This document shows, piece after piece, positions 44,749 through 54,635 of a stretch of DNA of 64,000 bases. Made by a program: the position numbers and the translations under genes. Position 1 is the first letter of the stretch; every line of letters begins with the position of its first letter. The stretch comes from WHUA01 sp963711215. Its GTDB lineage: Bacteria; Pseudomonadota; Alphaproteobacteria; UBA8366. The stretch covers positions 372,001-436,000 of the forward strand of contig CAVQDH010000005.1 in NCBI GenBank assembly GCA_963711215.1, given 5' to 3'. Under the pieces are notes generated by a model. It was not told the DNA's origin. It saw only the letters and a program-made list of their open reading frames with translations, and searched no databases.

Positions 44749-45770
44749 CCCTGGGCGGGCGTCTCGTAGGGCTCGACCCCGAGGCGCTGGAACAGGGCGT
44801 TGTCGCGATCGGCTTCAGGATTGGCCGTCGTCAGCAGCTTCTCGCCGCAGAAGACCGAGTTAGCGCCCGCAAGGAAGCACAGCGCCTGCGCCTCGTCGCT
44901 CATCGCCTCGCGCCCGGCGGAAAGCCGGACGAAGGACGTCGGCATCAGAATCCGCGCCACCGCGATCGTCCTGACGAATTCGAGAACGTCCAGCGCCTCG
45001 GCGCCCGCGAGCGGCGTTCCCTCGACCTGGACCAGCAGGTTGATCGGAACGCTCTCCGGATGCTTCGGCATGTTCGCCAGCGTCTTCAGCATGCCGGCGC
45101 GGTCCCGCCGGCCTTCGCCCATGCCGACGATCCCGCCGCAGCAGACATTCATCCCGGCATCCCGCACGTGCTCCAGCGTATCCAGCCGGTCGCGATAGGT
45201 CCGCGTGGTGATGATCTCGCCGTAGAACTCTTCCGACGTGTCGATGTTGTGGTTGTAGTAATCGAGCCCGGCCTCGGCCAGCCGATCGGCCTGATCGCGG
45301 GTCAGCATGCCGAGCGTCATGCAGGTCTCGAGGCCCAGCGCCTTGACCCCCTCGACCATCGCGACGATCGCCTCGAGGTCGCGGTCCTTCGGATTGCGCC
45401 AGGCGGCGCCCATGCAGAAGCGGCTGGCGCCGCCCTGTTTCGCCCGGCGCGCCTCGGCCAGCACGGCTTCGACGGCCATCAGCTTTTCCGCATCGACTCC
45501 GGTGTCGAAATGCGCCGATTGCGGACAGTATTTGCAGTCCTCCGGGCAGCCGCCGGTCTTGATCGACAGCAGACGGCTCATCTGCACGCGATTGGCGTCG
45601 AAATGCCGGCGGTGCACGGTCTGCGCGCGGAACAGCAAGTCGTTGAACGGCAGCGCGAACAGCGCCTCGATCTCATCCGTCGTCCAGTCGTGACGGAAAC
45701 CGTCGGCTTCCGCGGGTCGGGTGCGGTCGGGCGCGGCTACGGTCGGATCGGCAATGCTCATCGAATCCAT
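44745..45770 (-). CDS. bioB: Biotin synthase
   Basis: A radical SAM enzyme that inserts sulfur into dethiobiotin. The 4Fe-4S motif is TGGCPEDCKYCPQS (Cys75, 79, 82 from this start); YYNHNIDTSEEFY and GGIVGMGEGRRDR are standard biotin synthase segments and the fourth cluster ligands are present. ATG at 45770 is used; a TTG at 45779 and an ATG at 45761 are alternatives. It is divergent from bioF across about 190 nt and is first in the bioB-bioA unit. Confidence 0.95.
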   Translation of the reverse strand: MDSMSIADPTVAAPDRTRPAEADGFRHDWTTDEIEALFALPFNDLLFRAQTVHRRHFDANRVQMSRLLSIKTGGCPEDCKYCPQSAHFDTGVDAEKLMAVEAVLAEARRAKQGGASRFCMGAAWRNPKDRDLEAIVAMVEGVKALGLETCMTLGMLTRDQADRLAEAGLDYYNHNIDTSEEFYGEIITTRTYRDRLDTLEHVRDAGMNVCCGGIVGMGEGRRDRAGMLKTLANMPKHPESVPINLLVQVEGTPLAGAEALDVLEFVRTIAVARILMPTSFVRLSAGREAMSDEAQALCFLAGANSVFCGEKLLTTANPEADRDNALFQRLGVEPYETPAQG

Positions 45771-45892
45771 GCGTTCCAAGGTGTCAGTTCCGGCATGTTT
45801 TTATCTGGGAGGGCCCGCCGCGGCGAGCCGGTGGCGCATATTCGGCGAGCGCCCGGCCAAAGTCAAACCCGTGCCCGGTTTCCCACCCCCCG

Positions 45893-45921
45893 TTGACAGC
45901 GCCGCCGCTGGGGAGAGAATG
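45893..45921 (+). promoter_or_regulatory. Candidate promoter for bioF-bioD
   Basis: A perfect TTGACA (45893-45898), 17 nt, then a weak AGAATG. The predicted start leaves a leader of about 35 nt before the bioF ATG. The divergent bioB promoter should be in the same region, but no clear palindromic BirA-like operator was seen. Confidence 0.4.
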
Positions 45922-45962
45922 CCCCTACACCGCCAATTCGCATCAGCTTGGACACGAGACCC

Positions 45963-47129
45963 ATGGACTCTCTGGAACTGTTCGTACGCGGCAAGCTCGA
46001 CGATCTCGAGGCCCGGTCGCTGAAACGGACGCTGTCCGAGACGGCCCGCTTCGCCGCCAGCCTGACCGTGCGCGACGGGCGGGAGATGATCTCCTTCTGC
46101 TGCAACGATTACCTCAACCTGTCGCATCATCCGAAGGTGATCGCGGCGGCGATCGAGGCGACGCGCCGCTATGGGGCCGGGTCCGGCGCGTCGCGGCTCG
46201 TCACCGGCAACCACCCGCTCTATGCCGAGCTGGAGCAGCGCCTGGCGCGCTTCAAGGAAACGGAAGCGGCGGTGGTCTTCGGCAGCGGCTACCTGACCAA
46301 TATCGGCATCATTCCGAGCCTCATCGGGGACGGCGACCTCATCCTTGGGGACGAGCTGTGCCATGCCTGTTTGTTCGCAGGCTCGCAGCTCAGCCGGGCC
46401 CGGCTCGAAATCTTCCGCCACAACGACCTGGACCATTGCGAGGAACTGCTGGCGGCGCACCGGAACGGCTACCAACACTGCCTCATCCTCACCGACGGCG
46501 TGTTCAGCATGGACGGCGACCTCGCCCCGGTCGCGGCGCTGGCGGACCTTGCCGACCGCTATGGCAGCTGGCTGATGACCGACGATGCGCACGGTCTCGG
46601 CGTCGTCGCCGGCGGCAAGGGCAGCAGCTTCGTCACCGGCACGAAAGCGCATGTCCCGCTGCAGATGGGCACGCTGTCGAAAGCGGTCGGCGTCTATGGC
46701 GGCTATCTCTGCGCCAGCCAGGCGGTCGTCGATTTCATTAAGACCCGCGCGCGCAGCTTCATCTACACGACCGGCCTTCCGCCGGGCGCCGTCGCCGGCT
46801 GCATCGCCGCGCTCGAGCTGATCGAGACCGACAAGGATCTCGTGGCGCGGCCGATGGCGAATGCCCGCCTCTTCACGCGCGCGCTCAACCTGCCCGAACC
46901 GGAAAGCTGCATCGTGCCACTGATCATGGGCGATCCGGACACGGCGCTCGCCGCCAGCCAAAGCCTCGCCGATCAGGGCTTCCTGGTCACGGCCATCCGT
47001 CCGCCGACCGTGCCGGAAGGCACGGCCCGCCTCCGTTTCACCTTCACCGCCGAGCACAAAGAGGACGACATCCGCCGTCTCATCGACGCGGTGCGCCGGC
47101 TCCGGCCCGCCAACGGCGCGGCCGCGTGA
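45963..47129 (+). CDS. bioF: 8-amino-7-oxononanoate synthase
   Basis: A PLP enzyme of the alpha-oxoamine synthase family that condenses pimeloyl-ACP with alanine in biotin synthesis. The 388-residue product has FCCNDYLNLSHHPKVIAA, GSGASRLVTGNHPLY, LTDGVFSMDGDLAPV, DDAHGLGVV and the PLP-lysine region GTLSKAVGVYGGY. The ATG at 45963 was chosen; an in-frame TTG 15 nt earlier is less likely. bioD begins inside its stop (GTGA), so the pair is translationally coupled. Confidence 0.95.
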   Translation: MDSLELFVRGKLDDLEARSLKRTLSETARFAASLTVRDGREMISFCCNDYLNLSHHPKVIAAAIEATRRYGAGSGASRLVTGNHPLYAELEQRLARFKETEAAVVFGSGYLTNIGIIPSLIGDGDLILGDELCHACLFAGSQLSRARLEIFRHNDLDHCEELLAAHRNGYQHCLILTDGVFSMDGDLAPVAALADLADRYGSWLMTDDAHGLGVVAGGKGSSFVTGTKAHVPLQMGTLSKAVGVYGGYLCASQAVVDFIKTRARSFIYTTGLPPGAVAGCIAALELIETDKDLVARPMANARLFTRALNLPEPESCIVPLIMGDPDTALAASQSLADQGFLVTAIRPPTVPEGTARLRFTFTAEHKEDDIRRLIDAVRRLRPANGAAA

Positions 47130-47806
47130 AACGCCTGTTCGTGACCGGGTCCGGGACCGGCGTCGGCAAGACGCTCGTCACCGCTGCCTTGGTCCATCAG
47201 CTCAGTCGCGCCGGAAAGACCGTTCGCGCCGTCAAGCCCGTGATCAGCGGTTATACACAAGCGACGCACCGCGACAGCGATACGGCGGTATTGCTCGACA
47301 GCCTCGGCAGCAGCCATTCGCAGGACGCAATCGACCGGATGTCGCCTTTCCGCTTCGACGCGCCGCTGTCGCCCGACATGGCCGCCGCGCGCGAGGCCCG
47401 GCAGATCGATTTCGAGGCGCTGCTGCACTTCTGCCGGGACTGCGCCGCCGGGCCCGAAGACATCCTGCTGATCGAAGGCGTCGGCGGGGTCATGGTGCCG
47501 CTGACCCGGGATAAGACCGTGCTGGATTGGATCGAGGCAATCGATGCGCCTTGCCTGCTCGTCGCCGGCAGCTACCTCGGCACCATCAGCCACACGTTGA
47601 CCGCGGTCGAAGCCCTGCGCCAGCGCCGGGCGCCGATCGCCGGGCTGGTGATCAGTGAATCCGAAGACAGCCCGGTGCCGCCGGCGGAAACGAAAGCGAC
47701 GGTTCAGCGCTTTCTTCCCGGGGTGAAAATCGCCATCGTTCCTCGCCTCCGCGGCGATACTCCGTGGCGCAACTCACCCGATCTGACCCATTTCACCGAA
47801 AGCTGA
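47126..47806 (+). CDS. bioD: ATP-dependent dethiobiotin synthetase
   Basis: BioD closes the ureido ring of dethiobiotin using ATP and carbon dioxide. The 226-residue protein starts MKRLFVTGSGTGVGKTLVTA, an extended P-loop, and has VKPVISGY, the Mg-binding EGVGGVMVPLT and VAGSYLGTISHTLTAVEAL. The GTG start overlaps bioF. With bioB, bioA and bioF it covers the late biotin pathway; bioC and bioH are not in the window. Confidence 0.95.
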   Translation: MKRLFVTGSGTGVGKTLVTAALVHQLSRAGKTVRAVKPVISGYTQATHRDSDTAVLLDSLGSSHSQDAIDRMSPFRFDAPLSPDMAAAREARQIDFEALLHFCRDCAAGPEDILLIEGVGGVMVPLTRDKTVLDWIEAIDAPCLLVAGSYLGTISHTLTAVEALRQRRAPIAGLVISESEDSPVPPAETKATVQRFLPGVKIAIVPRLRGDTPWRNSPDLTHFTES

Positions 47807-47830
47807 CGCGGCCCGAGCGTCGCCTAGTCG

Positions 47831-49364
47831 CTACATCACCGCGCCGATCTGCCAGGGAACGAACTCGTTATCGCCATAGCCCAGCAGCTCGGACTTGCTT
47901 TTCCCGCCGTTGGCCACGTCGAGCCACAGCCGGAAGATTTCCTCGCCCATGGCCGCGACCGTTTTCGTGCCGTCGGCGATCTGCCCGCAATTGACATCCA
48001 TGTCTTCTTCCAGCCGCGCGAACATCGCCGAGTTGGTGGCGAGCTTGACGCTCGGCGCCGGCTTGAAGCCGAAGGCCGACCCGCGCCCGGTCGAGAAGCA
48101 GACGAGATTGGCGCCGGACGCCACCTCGCCGGTGACCGAGGCCGGGTCGTAGCCCGGGCTGTCCATGAACAGAAATCCCTTGGCGTTGATTAGCTCACCG
48201 TATCTGTAGACGCCGTTGAGATTGGTCGTGCCGCCTTTCGCGGCGGCGCCGAGCGACTTTTCCAGGATCGTCGTAAGCCCGCCCGCCTTGTTGCCCGGCG
48301 TCGGGTTGTTGTCCATGACGCTGCCGTTGCGCGCGGTGTAGTCCTCCCACCATTTGATGCGCTCGACCAGCTTCTCACCGATCTCGCGGGAGGCCGCGCG
48401 GCGCGTCAGCAGATGCTCGGCGCCGTAGATCTCCGGCGTCTCCGCGAGGATGGCCGAGCCGCCGTGCCGAACCAGCAGATCCGCCGCCGCGCCCATCGCG
48501 GGATTGGCCGTAATGCCGGAATAGCCGTCCGAGCCGCCGCACTGCAACGCGACGCATAATTCGGATGCCGGCACCGGCTCGCGCGCGCAGGCATTGATCA
48601 CCGGCAGCATTTCCTCGATGCGGCGAACGCCCTCGTCGATCGTCTGCCGCGTGCCCCCCATTTCCTGCATCACCAGGGTAAGGAAGGTCTTGCCCTCCTC
48701 CAGCCCGAAGGCCTTCTTGAAGGTGGCGATCTGGAACACTTCGCAGCCAAGACCGACCATAACGACGGCGCCGAAGTTGGGATGCCCGCTATAGCCGAAC
48801 ATGAGTCGCTGCAGGTTCTTGAACCCCTCGCTGTTCGGGTCCATGCCGCAGCCCGCGCCATGGGTCAGTGCGACCGCGCCGTCGATGTTCGGATAGCGCT
48901 CGGAGACCCCGCTTCGTTCCAGCCGCTCCGCGATCTGCTTGGCGACGGTGGCCGAGCAATTGACGCTGGAAAGAATGCCGATGTAGTTGCGCGTGCCGAC
49001 GCGGCCGCTGGCGCGCCGAAAACCCCGGAAGGTCGCGCGCTCCGCTTCGGGTATGAAGGCGGTCGGCTTGGCGTCGACACCAAAGGCATAGTCGCGCTCG
49101 AAGCCCCTGAAGTCGCAATTATGCGTGTGAATATGCTCGCCCGGCTGAATGTCGCCGGCGGCGAAGCCGATAATCTGATTGAACTTGTAGATGGGATCGC
49201 CGTTCCTGATGGCCGCCGTCGCCATCTTGTGACCGGCGGGAATGTCGCTCGCCGCCCTGACGCCATCACGGCCGCAATCGTCGCCGGCCTTCAACGCTTC
49301 CAGCGCAACGACCAGATTGTCGTTTGCGTCCAGCCGAAATCGCTTTCGTCTTGGCTGTGCTCAA
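47831..49364 (-). CDS. UxaA family hydrolase (altronate/galactarate dehydratase-like), frameshift at 49337-49339
   Basis: A sugar-acid dehydratase-type protein of 510 residues when corrected. The N-terminal SAF domain begins at a TTG with a strong GGGGAGG site and runs STAKTKAIRLDANDN once one base of GAAATC (plus strand) is removed; without this the gene would start inside the domain. The C-terminal domain has LTHGAGCGMDPNSEGFKNL, VGLGCEVFQIA, LQCGGSDGYSGITANPAMGA and VCFSTGRGSAFGFKPAPS. The substrate may be altronate, galactarate or another sugar acid. It is convergent with bioD and on the same strand as the CoA-transferases. Confidence 0.88.
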
Positions 49365-49482
49365 TTTTTCCTCCCCGATGCGATAAATTTTCGATTATCT
49401 CACAGGTCAAAAAACGATACGCCCGAACACGGCGCCATGCACGAAGCATGTGTCTGAGCGGCTTTTCTCTCGAAACCGGAAC

Positions 49483-50703
49483 TTAGGGCGCGACGGTACC
49501 GGCATTGGCCGGCGCGGCGGCCGGATCGTAATTGCCGATGATCTTTCGCGCTCGCATCTGCTCGATCCGATCGGCGCCGTAGCCAAGCTCGCCGAGGATT
49601 GCCGCCGTGTGTTCGCCGATATGCGGCGCGTGTGCCAAGCGATTGCCATTCTCCAGCGCGGCGATGCCCGGGATCTTCGGCATCGGCACCGTTCCCACCG
49701 TGTCGTGCTCGACCCAGGAAACGACGCCGGCACCCTGCACATGCGCATCGGCGAGGTAGGCCGCGTGGTCGTTCACCGGCGCATGCAGGATGTCGATCTC
49801 GGTGAGATCACGGTCCCATTCCGCCGTCGTCCGCTTCACGGTTTCCGCTTCGATGATGGCGAGGATCGCCGCCTCGTTCTCGATCCGCGCCCTCGGCGTC
49901 ACGAAGCGCGGATCGGCGATCAGCTCCTCCCGGCCCGTCAGCGTACAGAAGCGGGCGAAGGTTGCATCGCGGCGGGCATTGATATTGATGAAGCCGTCTT
50001 TGGTGCGGAAGGTGCCAATCGGCACGCCGAGGCCCTCCGCCCGCCCGACGCCGAGCTGGTGCTCCAAGATCGGTCCGGTCTGCAGCGCGGCAGCAGCCTC
50101 CATCAGGCTCATCTCGATATGGCTGCCCTTGCCCTTGAGCGCTTTCTTGTAAAGCGCCGCGCTCACCGCCTGGAAAGCATAGAGGCCGGAGATCACGTCG
50201 ATCGCCACCATGCTGATGCGCTGCGGCTTGCCCGAGGGATCGCGGTTGATGGTCATCAGCCCGCTGAAAGCCTGCAGCACCATGTCGGTCGCGGGTCGGC
50301 CGCTGTTCGGACCTTCCTGTCCGAAGCCGGTAAGGGACAGATAGACGAGCTCCGGGTTGCGCGCGCGCACCGATTTGTAGTCGAGGCCGAAGCGCGCCAT
50401 CACGCCCGGGCGGAAGTTCTCCAGCATGACATCCGCCTCGGCCGACAGCTGCTGCGCGATCCCGCGCCCCTCCTCGGTCTTGAGATCGAGGGCGATGCTG
50501 CGCTTCCCCCGGTTCATCGCGAGCGCGTAGGCGGTGTATTCACCGAAGGCTTTGCCGAGGCCGCGCGACCAGTCGCCGTTCAGCGGCTCCATCTTGATAA
50601 CGTCGGCGCCATGCTGGGCGAGCAGCAAGGCGCAATGGGGCGCAGCCACGCCCTGGGACGCGTCGAAGACCTTGAGCCCGGCGAAAGGCCGATCGTCCGC
50701 CAT
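49483..50703 (-). CDS. CaiB/BaiF class III CoA-transferase (1)
   Basis: A 406-residue class III CoA-transferase, which moves CoA between carboxylic acids through an Asp-CoA intermediate. The fold starts FAGLKVFDASQGVAAPHCAL; CoA-binding and dimer segments include GADVIKMEPLNGDWSR and MNRGKRSIALDLK. The catalytic Asp is Asp140 in GRPATDMVLQ. Donor and acceptor acids cannot be read. It lies 5 nt after a close paralogue on the same strand. Confidence 0.93.
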   Translation of the reverse strand: MADDRPFAGLKVFDASQGVAAPHCALLLAQHGADVIKMEPLNGDWSRGLGKAFGEYTAYALAMNRGKRSIALDLKTEEGRGIAQQLSAEADVMLENFRPGVMARFGLDYKSVRARNPELVYLSLTGFGQEGPNSGRPATDMVLQAFSGLMTINRDPSGKPQRISMVAIDVISGLYAFQAVSAALYKKALKGKGSHIEMSLMEAAAALQTGPILEHQLGVGRAEGLGVPIGTFRTKDGFININARRDATFARFCTLTGREELIADPRFVTPRARIENEAAILAIIEAETVKRTTAEWDRDLTEIDILHAPVNDHAAYLADAHVQGAGVVSWVEHDTVGTVPMPKIPGIAALENGNRLAHAPHIGEHTAAILGELGYGADRIEQMRARKIIGNYDPAAAPANAGTVAP

Positions 50704-50708
50704 GAGCG

Positions 50709-51911
50709 CTACTCCACGATGCGCGGCTGGTCGATTTCCGCGACGGTGCCGTCTGCGAGCAGGCCGTCGATCTCCGCCGGGCTCTTGCCCAGCGCCGCCA
50801 GGATCTCGCGGCTATGCTCGCCGATATGTGGCGAATGCGAGCGCGGGTTCTCCGTCGCCATCGGCGGGATCCCGGCGATCGCGCCCATCGGGATGTGGCC
50901 GACCGTATCGTGCTCGATCCAGCGCACGGCGCCCACCGCCGCCACCTGCGGCTCCTCGAAAAGGCCGGCGTAATCGTTGACGGGCGCGTTCAGGATATCC
51001 ACGGCATTGAGCGCCGCCGCCCACTCGGCCTTGGACTTCGTCGCCATCGCCTCGGCAACGATACGCAGCAGCGCTTCGCGGTTGGCGACGCGCGAACGGG
51101 CGTCCGCATAGAGCGGATCGTCGATCAGCTCCTCGCGGCCGAGCAGCCGGCAGAGCGCCTGGAAATGCGGGTCGCGCCGTGCGTTGACGCAGATGAAGCC
51201 GTCGGTCGTCTTGAACGTCCCGACGGGCGAGCCGATCGGTTCGCCCGGGCCGCCCTCGAGCTTGAATTCGACCATCTTCGCTTCCTGGAAAGCGAGCGCG
51301 GACTCCAGCAGGCTGGTCTGAATATGCTTCCCGGTGCCTTTCATCGCACGCCGGTAGAGCGCGCTGGAGACGGCCTGGAAGGCGTAAAGACCGGTGATGA
51401 CGTCGATGGCGTAGTAGTCGATACGCTGGGGCGTGCCCTCCTCGTTGCGGTTGATCGACATGAAGCCGGTGAAGGCCTGCATGACGGAATCGGTCGCCGG
51501 ATGCTTGGCCTTGGGCCCGGTCTGTCCGAAGCCGGTGAGCGACAGGTAGATGACGGAGGGATTGTCCTTGGCGACGGACGCGTAATCGAGGCCGAACTTC
51601 TCGATCACGCCGGGCCGGTAGTTCTGCAGCACGACATCGGCCTTCCGGGCGAGCTGCTTCGTGATCGCGACGCCGTCGGGCTTCTTGAAATTGATGGCAA
51701 TGCTGCGCTTGCCCCTGTTCAGGATCACCGAGGCGGCACTCTGGTCGTCATAGGGCTTGCCCATGGCCCGGCTCCAGTCGCCCGGAACCGGCGGCTCCAC
51801 CTTGATCACGTCGGCGCCGTTCTGGGCCAGCAGCATGCCGCAATAAGGCGCGGCGACGCCCTGGGACATGTCGAGCACCTTGATGCCTTCGAAGGCGAGC
51901 TCTTCACTCAT
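50709..51911 (-). CDS. CaiB/BaiF class III CoA-transferase (2)
   Basis: A 400-residue paralogue of the adjacent CoA-transferase. It has FEGIKVLDMSQGVAAPYCGM, GADVIKVEPPVPGDWSR, LNRGKRSIAINFKK and catalytic Asp141 in KHPATDSVMQ. The start was set at MSEELAF, with a long frame upstream rejected. The two enzymes are probably one transcript starting in the 211-nt gap shared with the PhyH gene. Adjacent paralogues may act on related acids or form a heteromer; neither is shown. Confidence 0.93.
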   Translation of the reverse strand: MSEELAFEGIKVLDMSQGVAAPYCGMLLAQNGADVIKVEPPVPGDWSRAMGKPYDDQSAASVILNRGKRSIAINFKKPDGVAITKQLARKADVVLQNYRPGVIEKFGLDYASVAKDNPSVIYLSLTGFGQTGPKAKHPATDSVMQAFTGFMSINRNEEGTPQRIDYYAIDVITGLYAFQAVSSALYRRAMKGTGKHIQTSLLESALAFQEAKMVEFKLEGGPGEPIGSPVGTFKTTDGFICVNARRDPHFQALCRLLGREELIDDPLYADARSRVANREALLRIVAEAMATKSKAEWAAALNAVDILNAPVNDYAGLFEEPQVAAVGAVRWIEHDTVGHIPMGAIAGIPPMATENPRSHSPHIGEHSREILAALGKSPAEIDGLLADGTVAEIDQPRIVE

Positions 51912-52122
51912 ACCTGCGTTTCCTTCCGATCCTGAACCGATTGGCCGGCGGGCCGATACGCCCGGCGGCAGCGCTGAAAATTCGACAATTCCGCCCGATA
52001 TGTCAAATACCTGGCTGCGGCGCCGAGGCGGAGATTGCAACAACGCGGTTTATGCTATCATAGCGCCAACGGGGCCGCACCATGCGCGGCCTTGACCCTC
52101 ACGCCTTCTCGGGAGGAAGGAC

Positions 52123-53044
52123 ATGCCACGTACGCTGACCCAGGAAGAAGTCGACCGTTATTACGAACAAGGCTACCTCGTCCTGCACGACGCGATCCCG
52201 CAGGACATTTTGGACGCCGCGGTCGCCGAGACCGAGCGTATGGTCGCAGTTGCCTCGACGATCACCGAGGCAATCCCGATGCTCGACCTCGACCCGAGCC
52301 ACACCCCCGAGAATCCCCGCGTCCGGCGGATCAAGTCACCGCACGAGCATTCGGAATATTTCCGGGCGCTGGCCGGCGATGCGACGATCCTCGACCTGCT
52401 CGACCCGCTGCTGCCGTCGGGCGTCCGCATCCACAATACCAAGGTCAACATGAAGTCGGCCGGCGTCGGCAAATCGATCGAGTGGCATCAGGACTGGGCC
52501 TTCTACCCGCACACCAACGACGACGTGCTGGCGGTCGGCATCTATCTCGACGACTGCGACGAGGAAAACGGCCCGATGATGGTCATTCCCGGCAGCCATA
52601 AGGGGCCGACCTACGATCACCACGAGGGCCCGTATTTCTGTGGCGCGATGGACCCCGACAAATGCGACGTCGACTTCTCCAAGGCGGTGCCGCTGATGGG
52701 GCCGGCCGGTACGCTGACCATCCATCACGCGCGGCTGATCCATGGCTCGGCCTATAACCGGTCGTCCCGGTCGCGGCGTTTCCTCCTCTATGCCTTTTCC
52801 GCGGTCGACGCCTGGCCGCTGCACGATCTCAAGGGCGGGATCGAAGCCTTCGAACTCGCGCATCGTGCGCGGTGAGCCGACGCTGGTGCCGCGGATGAAA
52901 GAGGCCCCGGTCCGCATTCCGCTGCCGACCCGGCCCGGCTTGATCAAGGGCTCGATCTACGACAACCAGAGCATCCTCGGGAACAAGTATTTCGACGCGG
53001 GCGAACAGGCACGGCAGGAGAAGCGCGAGCCGGCGCTCGTCTGA
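52123..53044 (+). CDS. Phytanoyl-CoA dioxygenase (PhyH) family protein, frameshift at 52852-52857
   Basis: An Fe(II)/2-oxoglutarate dioxygenase of about 306 residues. The iron facial triad is His122, Asp124 (EWHQDW) and His207 (LIHGSA), and an Arg near 218 would bind 2-oxoglutarate. The frame ends early at 52875; removing one base from GAACTC gives FDSRIVRGEPTLVPRMKEAP (or FES) and a normal tail ending EKREPALV. The corrected sequence holds a GANTC motif. GGGAGGAAGG precedes the ATG. Substrate is unknown; neighbours suggest an acyl-CoA. Confidence 0.88.
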
Positions 53045-53053
53045 GGCTGCCCG

Positions 53054-53782
53054 GTGGCGATCGTCGAAACGCGCCGGACCGCGGACGGCGCCACCCGCAT
53101 CACGCTGAACCGCCCGGAAAAAGCGAACGCGCTGAGCGAGGCGATGATCGATGCCTTGCTCGACGCCTTCGCCGCGGCCTGCGCGGACGGGACGCGGCTG
53201 CTGATCCTGGATTCGACGGGCAAGCATTTCTGCGCCGGCTTTGATCTCGGCGATCTCGACGATTGCAGCGACGGCGACCTGCTGCTGCGCTTCGTCCGCA
53301 TCGAAACGGCGTTGCAGACTCTCTACCACCTGCCCTTCCCGACGCTGGCGCTCGCCAAGGGACGCGCCATGGGCGCGGGCGCCGACCTGTTCGCCGCCTG
53401 CAGCCGGCGTGTCGCCGCGCCCGGGACGCAGTTCCGCATGCCGGGCCTCGCCTTCGGTATCCTGCTTGGCACGCGGCGGCTGGCGGCGCGTATCGGCGCG
53501 GACGCCGCCCGGCGTATCCAGAACGAGACCCGCGCCTTCGATGCCGCTGAAGCCCATGGGCTCGGCTTCGCCAGCGACATCGTCGCGGAAGCGGACTGGC
53601 CCGCCGTCGTCAGCGCGGCGACCGGCGCCGCTAACACGCTTTCACCCGACGCAACCGCCGCACTCTTCCGGGCGACCGCAGCGGACACGCGGCCGGAGGA
53701 CATGGCCGACCTCGTCGCCTCCGCCGCCCGCCCGGGCCTCACGGCGCGCATCCGGGCCTATCGCGATTCACTCAAGCGCTGA
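53054..53782 (+). CDS. Enoyl-CoA hydratase/isomerase family protein (1)
   Basis: A 242-residue crotonase-fold protein. The first oxyanion-hole segment is KHFCAGFDLGDL and the second is AKGRAMGAGADLFAACSRR, where an Ala-Gly-rich helix starts. The usual catalytic Glu positions are not obvious, so hydratase activity is uncertain and isomerase or hydrolase activity is possible. It starts with GTG 9 nt after the corrected PhyH stop and is probably in the same transcript. Confidence 0.88.
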   Translation: MAIVETRRTADGATRITLNRPEKANALSEAMIDALLDAFAAACADGTRLLILDSTGKHFCAGFDLGDLDDCSDGDLLLRFVRIETALQTLYHLPFPTLALAKGRAMGAGADLFAACSRRVAAPGTQFRMPGLAFGILLGTRRLAARIGADAARRIQNETRAFDAAEAHGLGFASDIVAEADWPAVVSAATGAANTLSPDATAALFRATAADTRPEDMADLVASAARPGLTARIRAYRDSLKR

Positions 53783-53967
53783 CGGAAGCAACCCGTTCGA
53801 AAAGTAAAGGACCGCGTCCTGCAGTGCGACGCGCGCGACCTTGGCCGAGGCCTGGAACGCCGGCCGAAACAATTGAAACCATTATCCACCCGCCGCGTGA
53901 TCGTCCAGAAACACGACGGTGGCATCTATCCGGCGCCAAACGGCACTACCATAAGGAGGATGCCACC

Positions 53968-54216
53968 ATGTCGAACGTCAGGACGATCGCGCCGATCCCA
54001 TTGCGGCCGGGCATGCAGACGACCCCGATGCTGCAGCAGCTTCAGCTGGGCCAGATCATGACCGACGCGGAGGCCCGGACCGCGCTGCGGCGCGCCCGCC
54101 AGATGCAGGCCCAGGCCATCGCGGACTTCTTCGTCACCTGCGCCCGATGGCTGCGGGGAAACCCCGGCAACCGGGCGCGGCGCGTATCGGATGCCATCAA
54201 CTCGATCGGCCGCTGA
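53968..54216 (+). CDS. Small protein of unknown function (82 residues)
   Basis: A short protein with an excellent ribosome site (AAGGAGGA, 7-nt spacing). It starts MSNVRTIAPIPLRPGMQTTP, has a Gln/Leu-rich stretch (MLQQLQLGQIMTDAEARTAL) followed by a basic helix (RRARQMQAQAIADFF) and a cationic tail (RWLRGNPGNRARRVSDAINS). It may be amphipathic and nucleic-acid or membrane binding. The family is not recognised. Its neighbours are catabolic, but the 185-nt gap after the hydratase gene suggests an independent transcript. Confidence 0.7.
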   Translation: MSNVRTIAPIPLRPGMQTTPMLQQLQLGQIMTDAEARTALRRARQMQAQAIADFFVTCARWLRGNPGNRARRVSDAINSIGR

Positions 54217-54248
54217 GCCGCCGCGCCATGTCCCGCGGCACGGCGTCG

Positions 54249-54635
54249 CTATTTCCGCTCGACCAGCTGATACAGTACGCCGTGCCCATCGCTCGGATGG
54301 ACGAACACCATGCCATCTGCCTCGATCAGCCGCGCGCCCTGCGCTTTCATCTCGGCGGCCGCCTTCTTCAGATCGCCGACCGCCAGGGCGACCAGATGAA
54401 GCCCCTCGCCGTGCCGCGCCAGCGAGCGGCCGATGGCGCTCTCGGGACCGAGCGGCTCCGCCAGTTCGATGAAGCTGCCCGCATCGCCGATCGGAAACAC
54501 CGCCCGCTTCATGCCGAGGCGCGGCAACTCCTCCGGCCCCTTGCTCGCCTTCATGCCAAGTTTGGTTGCGTAGTCGCGCATGCCCTGGTCCAGATCCTTG
54601 ACGCGCACCACGATGTGGTCGATCCGCTTGTGCAT
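54249..54635 (-). CDS. VOC family protein (glyoxalase/methylmalonyl-CoA epimerase-like)
   Basis: A 128-residue single-module vicinal-oxygen-chelate protein. The typical start is RIDHIVVRVKDLDQGMRDYA and a second beta-alpha-beta unit contains GLHLVALAVGDLKKAAAEMK. Metal ligands are plausible (His7, Glu58, His79 and a C-terminal Glu). The best functional guess, from length and neighbouring acyl-CoA genes, is an epimerase of a CoA thioester, but lyases and dioxygenases share the fold. It is convergent with the 82-residue gene and divergent from the fused CoA-transferase. Confidence 0.85.
   Translation of the reverse strand: MHKRIDHIVVRVKDLDQGMRDYATKLGMKASKGPEELPRLGMKRAVFPIGDAGSFIELAEPLGPESAIGRSLARHGEGLHLVALAVGDLKKAAAEMKAQGARLIEADGMVFVHPSDGHGVLYQLVERK

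Noticed and set aside
49450..50973. 507-codon plus-strand frame opposite the CoA-transferases
   Set aside because: Antisense to two convincing class III CoA-transferases; no recognisable domain.
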